Source of the DNA: Mesaphorura yosii
Lineage: Eukaryota > Arthropoda > Collembola > Poduromorpha > Tullbergiidae
Length of the DNA: 64,000 nt
Direction: 5' to 3'
NCBI GenBank assembly: GCA_009869945.1
Contig: WIXG01000278.1
Span: 1 to 64,000, forward strand
In this document: piece after piece, positions 58,640-64,000 of the stretch
Position numbering within the stretch: the stretch's first letter is position 1
Layout of the letters: each line of letters opens with the position of its first letter
The notes under the pieces: model-generated
The model's database searches: none
Told to the model about the DNA's origin: nothing
What the model saw: the letters and a program-made list of their open reading frames with translations, nothing else
Translations under genes and position numbers: made by a program

Positions 58640-59591
58640 ATTTGTGGATACAGCCCTGCAACCGACTCGAGAGTCTGTTGAATTTCTGTTTTGTACCATT
58701 TTGGTCTTTTTTATATGAAACCACAAACCATCAGATTTCAAATTATCAGATTATGTGGTACCAAGAACTTAGAAATAAATACTCTTTTTGCCTGTCAAAA
58801 TCTCTTTTATTTCGTTCACAAATTCATACCTCATAAAGACATCTTCATCAACAAAATGCTTTGAATAACAGACCGCATTAAAATTGCTTTAGATAACTTG
58901 CTGCCGTTGCGACGGTTCAAATGCTCCAAAACAATGGACTCGGAATGATGAATTGTCATTTATTACAAGGTTTCATATTTCCTGTTTCTATCGAAGCGCC
59001 CTCATCGTGATTTCTGTAGTTTAAATATTTAAAGAATCTTATCACAGGCAGAATATGCATGAATAGAAAACAGTAGTGATATTAAAGATTATTAAACCTT
59101 ATCATCTATGAAATACTAAACTTAAAACTATTCCTATGCATGTTATTTGTTGCGTTCATGTTAATCATAACACAGCGCCCAATCTATTGAGTAGCACACA
59201 AGAAGTCTTAATTACTAATTATTAACGCCAGCAGTGCAACGGGTTTAATAAAAATACTGAGCAAACATTATGAGGGTGATAAGAAAGAAAAACTTAATTC
59301 GCTTTCATTTAATTGACGCTATAAGATTCTACACGTTAATCAATGAGCAATTCAAACAAGAATTGAAGTCAAGAACGGTAAAATCAAGTGAAGCCTGAGT
59401 ATAAGCTGAAGTCATTGAGTATGCGATATTCGTTGACGGACTCATTACAATTTCAACATGAACTTAATAAAATCTCCTAAGTTGCAATAAGTATGATAAC
59501 GTTAGCACAGAAAGCGAAGGTATCAAGCTTATCAACTAGTCCTTCTACGACTAACGTGGGATTTATAATAATAGTAAGAAGAATACAACTG
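58640..59591. other. Intergenic between convergent eIF3e and DOLPP1
   Basis: About 950 AT-rich bases holding both 3' UTRs; eIF3e poly(A) signal at 58774-58779. No further gene recognised. Confidence 0.5.
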
Positions 59592-60692
59592 TCATTGAGA
59601 TTTCATTGACCCCAATTTCCTTGCTCGTGTGCGTGACTCCTGACGACAGTTTGTGTACTCAAACCACAGGATATTCGGAATTAGGGATGTGTCACGTATC
59701 AGAAAGAATTCACAGATCGGCCTAGAATGCAAATAAACAAAGAATTGAGGGATTCAATTTGAATAAACAGACTTCGCATTGAAAATTATAAGTTACCATT
59801 GAACAATGTCGTGAAATTTTGGGGCGAGGACGAATTGCGTTGTAGCGAACCAAAATGCGGCAAATATTGAGCCCATCACGCCACCCCAAAGCACTTGAGC
59901 CCATGTGTGATACATTAGATAGATTCTAGAAACACAGTGACACAATTAAATTCGAATGTTTGATTAACAGTAGAAGTGATAAAGAACTTACCGACTATAC
60001 GCTACACATGTCGCGGTAAGTATTAATAGAGCGATAATACTTGACTTCTGAATAACGTTGTTAATCATCGATTTGCCTGGATATCTGTGCTGCCTGAAAA
60101 TCAAGCAAGATAGAAATGGTTAGAAAATCGCTTCAATTAAAGCCGGCTGCTGAGTTAAGACACTTCATTGCTACTTACCTGAAGATAACAAAGAAAACTG
60201 AGTAAATAGCGAAGAACCACATATTCTGTGAATGAGAGGATGGCATTCCAAACTCTGTGTACTGCACGTTACGGTGCATTGGTCTTGATTCACGAATTGT
60301 GTACTTAAGAATCATGTTGGTTACTTCATTGAATAAAAATCCCAAGAAAAATGTAATCTGAAAACAAATATCAAAAACTCATCTTTCATGTTCACTCAAT
60401 AACATTCGAAAATATGCCCAACGCATAATTTTCCTTACCGTATGAAGATCTCGACGGAAAATTATTAATGTCAGAAATCCAGCAACAATGGCCATCGGCA
60501 TGAGACTAGAAACGGCCAAGATTTTCCCCACAATATCACCTGCCGAAAGTATGTCAATGTTATGTGAATGGTTCAAAGAAGTAGAGCATTAACTATAACA
60601 TGAAATAAGAAGACAAACATACCTTTCGGATACTCGACATGAGTCAACGCGAATGGAACCCAATCAATATCATTAGCTTCTAAAGAAGCCAT
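59592..60692 (-). CDS. DOLPP1: Dolichyldiphosphatase 1
   Basis: Six coding exons from the right: 60623-60692, 60439-60539, 60179-60357, 59992-60093, 59797-59925, 59592-59721, giving 236 residues (human 238). The start [10 protein letters not shown] and the end [20 protein letters not shown] followed by a basic RKLG tail match the family end to end. The PAP2 phosphatase motifs are complete: KYTIRESRP (motif 1), [10 protein letters not shown] (motif 2) and [18 protein letters not shown] (motif 3 with catalytic His). Four membrane segments are visible. The enzyme sits in the ER membrane and hydrolyses luminal dolichyl diphosphate to dolichyl phosphate, recycling the lipid carrier for N-glycosylation. 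The gene is tail to tail with eIF3e; there is no sign that they are co-regulated. Confidence 0.97.
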
Positions 60693-62727
60693 CTTGAGTC
60701 TTGGGTTTACGGCTGAGTCAATTAGAGAAGTACCCCGTGGGGGTGTGCGTTAGCGTTGAAGAGATGCTTTGCTGTTGCAGAACGGACACCACTCTCAATT
60801 CCAAAACTTCACTTCCTGCAAATACAAAAAGACGACTTCTATTTTAGTAAAGCAACGCAGGGTTAGCAGTGAAAAATTTGAGTAATTGTGATTTGCAAGG
60901 GAACGCTAACCACGCTGAATTTGAGTATGATGAGTCAAAGCAGAAAATTAAGGACAGAGGCGATCACTTGACTTGCCAAGTGTGCGCGTTCTCACTAGTC
61001 ATTATAAACTGAACGCTGCTAACTGCTGTGCTGACTGTGTCTACCATTAACAGCCTTTAATGGCAGATCTCATGAGCAAATCTCAAAATTTATCACAATC
61101 GCCACGCAAGTGCTAATGGGCATACAAAACACAATATTCAGTACATGTGAACATTTGGTTAAACAATAAGCAAATGTCGTCAGTTAATATGCCAAGATTT
61201 GAGTCATTTATGAGGAAAATTATGTACGTTAATTCAGTTGGTAGTGTTGGCACGTACGTTAGGTTTACATTTCATATTCGCCTAGCCAATACAACAATGA
61301 GGCATACATTGTGCACTGTGCCTTTGCATCATGACCAGCTCCTCATAATTATTAAGCTCGGTCCCCATTGTTGCGTTGCAGGTGCAAGACAACTTGCGAA
61401 TGATTTTCGCAATGAAAAGGGAAGTCGTCTTGTCTGCTGTCAGAAGTGGGTTACGAGTGTTGCGCAACGAAGCTTTACCCCAAAATGATGTGCAGTCGAC
61501 CGTTATGAATTTGAATTCGCATTCGCACAGACGCCAGCAATTACTACGATAAGCAACAGCGTTAGGCGGAAAATCTAATGAAATTATTTGTGCTGTTGCT
61601 CACCTTACCTTTCATCAACCGGACCTGATATATATATGGTGTTAATTAGGGTTCAGATCCACGGACGGCGGTCCGACTCGGTCAAAAGTTGGAGTAAAAT
61701 TAAAATCTTATGCGGGGAATAGTCGAAGAGTGCCCAATCTCGACCAGCCAATGAAATCAGCTGTTTAATTAAAATGTAATATGCATACAGCTCGACAGCT
61801 GAAAAAAGTCTTATCACAACAGGGCTATCACTTTTAGAAGCTTGCACAAAATAGGCAGACGCGAGTTGACGCTGAATTTCAGTCTTTGAACACCGAGAGT
61901 TCCGAAGTAATTTTTCTAGCACTTGGTAGCAAAACAGCGCAGTGTGTATTTAATTTTAACTGACTTACTTACTGTCGATGTCGTGAATGCCGTCTCGTGG
62001 GTGAGTACTTCATCCAGTGCAGTGGCCTGGGCTAGACGTTTACCTCGAAGATTTAGCTTTTAGCACTTGCTCAGTTTAACCATGCCCGTGAACTCCTTCT
62101 GCAGCAGAAGTAATGACTGCTGTGATCGTGTGCTATCGAAAAGCCAGAAAACAACGCGTTTGAATGGCAAAAGAAACGAAGTACAAGTTGTGAGGCACAA
62201 ATTCGAGTGCAAGCTCCTCCTTTTCAGGAAAAGTGGCTCATTCAAATCAGTCTGGATTCGATTTAATTTGTTAAATTGAAAGTCGGACGGAGGAGTTGGA
62301 GATCCAGGCCATCGGGAGCCCGGAGCTGTGCAGTGATGGGAAGCCTTCATCTGGAGGCGTAGCGGTGCTGAAAGGGAACATTTGTAAGGTAATAAAACCT
62401 TTTTCATTGTCGGATTGGTCGGACCACAAACAATGGATAAAACAAAGAGATCTATTGTTTTCGGAGTCTGGATTCATACATTGTTGATCGACGAATTGAA
62501 GAATCAGCCGAAGTGAAAGGTTGTATTAAATTCTACTTGACTTTACAGGCAGGAGTTCAAGGGTCTCCAACACCATTGGTCATTGCTCAAGAAAAGGACA
62601 CACGGAATCGGATTAGACTTTACTAGGTTGATGAGCAGCCTCAGTTGCATTCTGAGTTTAGCACCGTTAATGACTCAACCTAATTGTTGATTTTTGTCCT
62701 CATTTTCGAAAGGAACTTCAGAGCAAT
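60693..62727. other. Intergenic, no convincing gene (about 2 kb)
   Basis: Holds the DOLPP1 promoter side and the ZAR1-like 5' side. Around 62060-62630 there are overlapping short frames on both strands and a possible GT-AG intron (GTAATA at 62388, CTTTACAG ending near 62548) whose spliced frame would end LVIAQEKDTRNRIRLY, but an in-frame stop precedes it and no start or family was found. It may be 5' untranslated sequence of the ZAR1-like gene. Confidence 0.35.
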
Positions 62728-63517
62728 ATGGGACGTAGCCGCAAGAACAAGGCGGCGGAGAAGCAAGATGATCCTTATCAAATTTACCGGGAATATGCGG
62801 TTGTTCCACACCCGTGTCGGTCCGATCCGAATAACGACCCCGTCGTTTTCTTCAAAGTGTACCTGTTCAAGTGCGACTGCGGCGATCCGAAGCGAGGAGA
62901 ATGGGAGTCAGCGTTGAAGAACGCTGAAGATGGAGAGAAGTGCGACGTGTGTCAAGAGATTGTGGTGCCTTATGACAGGGTACTCACTTATCTGATAGAT
63001 AAAATAGCTAGTCTCAATGTCTGATCATGAATCTTATCTAAATGTAGTTGATTGGGGTCACAAAATATCAAGGAGACGACCGAGTCTTTGGCAGTTTCAA
63101 GTGCCATAAATGCACTCGCATGTGGCATTCCGCATATTCATGGGCCAATTCCAGTCAGAAATGTGAAGCGTGCATGATCAATGTTTATCCATTTGATCAG
63201 GTAAACTTTCTAAATTTAGATTTCGAGCGATGTAATTTATCACCTTCAGAATAATCAATTCAGCTGATTTCCACGCCTAGACTCACTTGCTGCGAGGCCG
63301 CCGAAATTTGCTCAAAGGCCATCAGAAAGCACTTTGCGGGAAATGCATTGCAATGAAGGTGGACTGCACAACTTTGAACCCGAGACCCGGAGGCAAAAAT
63401 AGTCGTAAGAGCAGGCAGCGGGATCCGAAGAAGAAGAAAGGTGGCGGCGGTATGATCAGTGCGGATGATATTGCAAGGGAGATAACGAGTTGCTTCGACA
63501 GATTACGAGTCGTCTAA
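62728..63517 (+). CDS. ZAR1-like 3CxxC zinc-binding protein
   Basis: Three coding exons, 62728-62979, 63048-63200 and 63281-63517, giving 213 residues. Exon 2-3 carries the ZAR1/ZAR1L C-terminal signature: FGSFKCHKCTRMWHSAYSWA, SQKCEACMINVYPFDQ and GHQKALCGKCIAMKVDC, aligning with the vertebrate C-x2-C...W-S-A-Y-x-W...C-x2-C...YP and CGRCK...LSC segments. Exon 1 holds a second, more diverged copy of the first half (VYLFKCDCGDPKRGEWESAL then GEKCDVCQEIVVPYD). In vertebrates ZAR1 proteins bind the 3' UTRs of maternal mRNAs in oocytes and early embryos through this zinc region; the long N-terminal part of vertebrate ZAR1 is absent. The tail is Lys/Arg-rich (SRKSRQRDPKKKKGGGG) and could bind RNA or act as a nuclear signal. 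Start is the first Met with a good context. A role in the germ line is inference. Confidence 0.8.
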
Positions 63518-64000
63518 TACGAACGCAAGAACGCACAGCAATTACGCCTAACATTAGCGTAATAGTTGCCAATTTTATTTTTCCCACCATTGGAGTCTTT
63601 TTTACTTTGAAATGTTTATGACTATCCGAAGCTTTATCTTCAACTTGACATCTCTTATTGTAAATATTGATCTTCGCTCGCAAATAAACTGGTTATTTTA
63701 CTAATTAGTTCGAACCTCATTTGCATGTGCTAGGCGCTAAGGAATTAACGAACGCTGAGGTACGAGACGCGTGAGTAGTCGAAGCGCTTCCAGCGGCTGC
63801 TTCTTCACGTCCCATCAATATATCTCATTCATAGGCATATTGCAGTAGTGCGATATCGTAGCTCGAAGGAAAGAAATCATTATCACAGCTACATCGGGGT
63901 CTAATGTCAAGAAGTCAGCCGTTTACCAGTCAGCAAGAAGGTGAAGGCGAGATATTTTAGTTCGCAGCGTTTACATGTGGTTACAAACTTTTCAATTACA
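63518..64000. other. Right edge: ZAR1-like 3' UTR and flanking DNA
   Basis: AATAAA near 63682 ends the ZAR1-like transcript. The remaining ~300 bases hold no recognised gene; an ATTTGCAT octamer at about 63718 may belong to a promoter of a gene beyond the window, but a single octamer is weak evidence. Confidence 0.4.

Noticed and set aside
61147-61488. 113-codon plus-strand frame upstream of DOLPP1
   Set aside because: No leader, domain or codon pattern distinguishes it from chance; not reported as a gene.
62060-62640. Small spliced gene ahead of the ZAR1-like gene
   Set aside because: A GT-AG pair exists but the frame is preceded by a stop without a start or acceptor, and the peptide matches nothing; could be untranslated sequence.
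63878-63900. TATCACAG match to the miR-2 family seed
   Set aside because: Only the seed agrees; no hairpin partner was found nearby and the 3' half differs from known family members.

Overview
The window is animal nuclear DNA, most likely from an arthropod. Protein-coding genes are split by introns of about 60-100 bases with GT-AG ends (two look GC-AG), poly(A) signals AATAAA follow the stops, and the recognisable proteins are metazoan (BHLHE22/Oli-type bHLH factor, eIF3e, dolichyldiphosphatase, NIPA, NDUFAF3, XK-related, Ly6/uPAR, ZAR1-like). Two large secreted proteins resemble, from memory, the arthropod family DUF4803. A springtail or other basal hexapod would fit the mix of many small secreted proteins and a bacterial/algal-looking gamma-glutamylcyclotransferase-like gene, but this placement is a guess. 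No retrovirus-like, LTR or transposase-bearing element was recognised.

Layout. 1-115: the 3' part of a 5S rRNA gene. 0.28-6.9 kb: two tandem minus-strand DUF4803-like genes with 11 coding exons each. 7.3-8.9 kb: a NIPA-type Mg2+ transporter (minus). 10.0-10.8 kb: NDUFAF3 (minus), head to head with a 13-exon INO80-derived gene (11.5-16.0 kb) that has lost the ATPase motor. 16.5-22.6 kb: a run of small plus-strand genes for secreted products: Ly6/uPAR protein, secreted gamma-glutamylcyclotransferase-like protein, beta/gamma-crystallin-like protein, and three related small peptide precursors, the middle one decayed. 22.9-24.06 kb: a kinase-like gene with two frame changes. 25.6-27.3 kb: an intronless Oli/BHLHE22-like bHLH gene. 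27.8-28.4 kb: a small secreted fibronectin type III protein. 28.4-44.4 kb: 16 kb without a convincing gene. 44.4-52.2 kb: an XK-related membrane protein with a very long last exon. 52.2-56.6 kb: no gene seen. 56.6-58.6 kb: eIF3e (plus), tail to tail with DOLPP1 (59.6-60.7 kb, minus). 62.7-63.5 kb: a ZAR1-like zinc-binding protein.

The genes do not form one pathway. Housekeeping genes (eIF3e, DOLPP1, NDUFAF3, NIPA) are interleaved with a secretome cluster and with two neural/developmental-type genes (bHLH, XK-related) that flank the large non-coding interval. The most unusual gene is the INO80 relative. It reads open through 13 exons and keeps the start of the DBINO region, the end of lobe 1, an INO80-type insert region and lobe-2 remnants, but the nucleotide-binding lobe and the arginine-finger motif are gone, and AT-hooks follow at the C-terminus. 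All exon structures below were worked out by eye from splice signals, reading frame and family resemblance.
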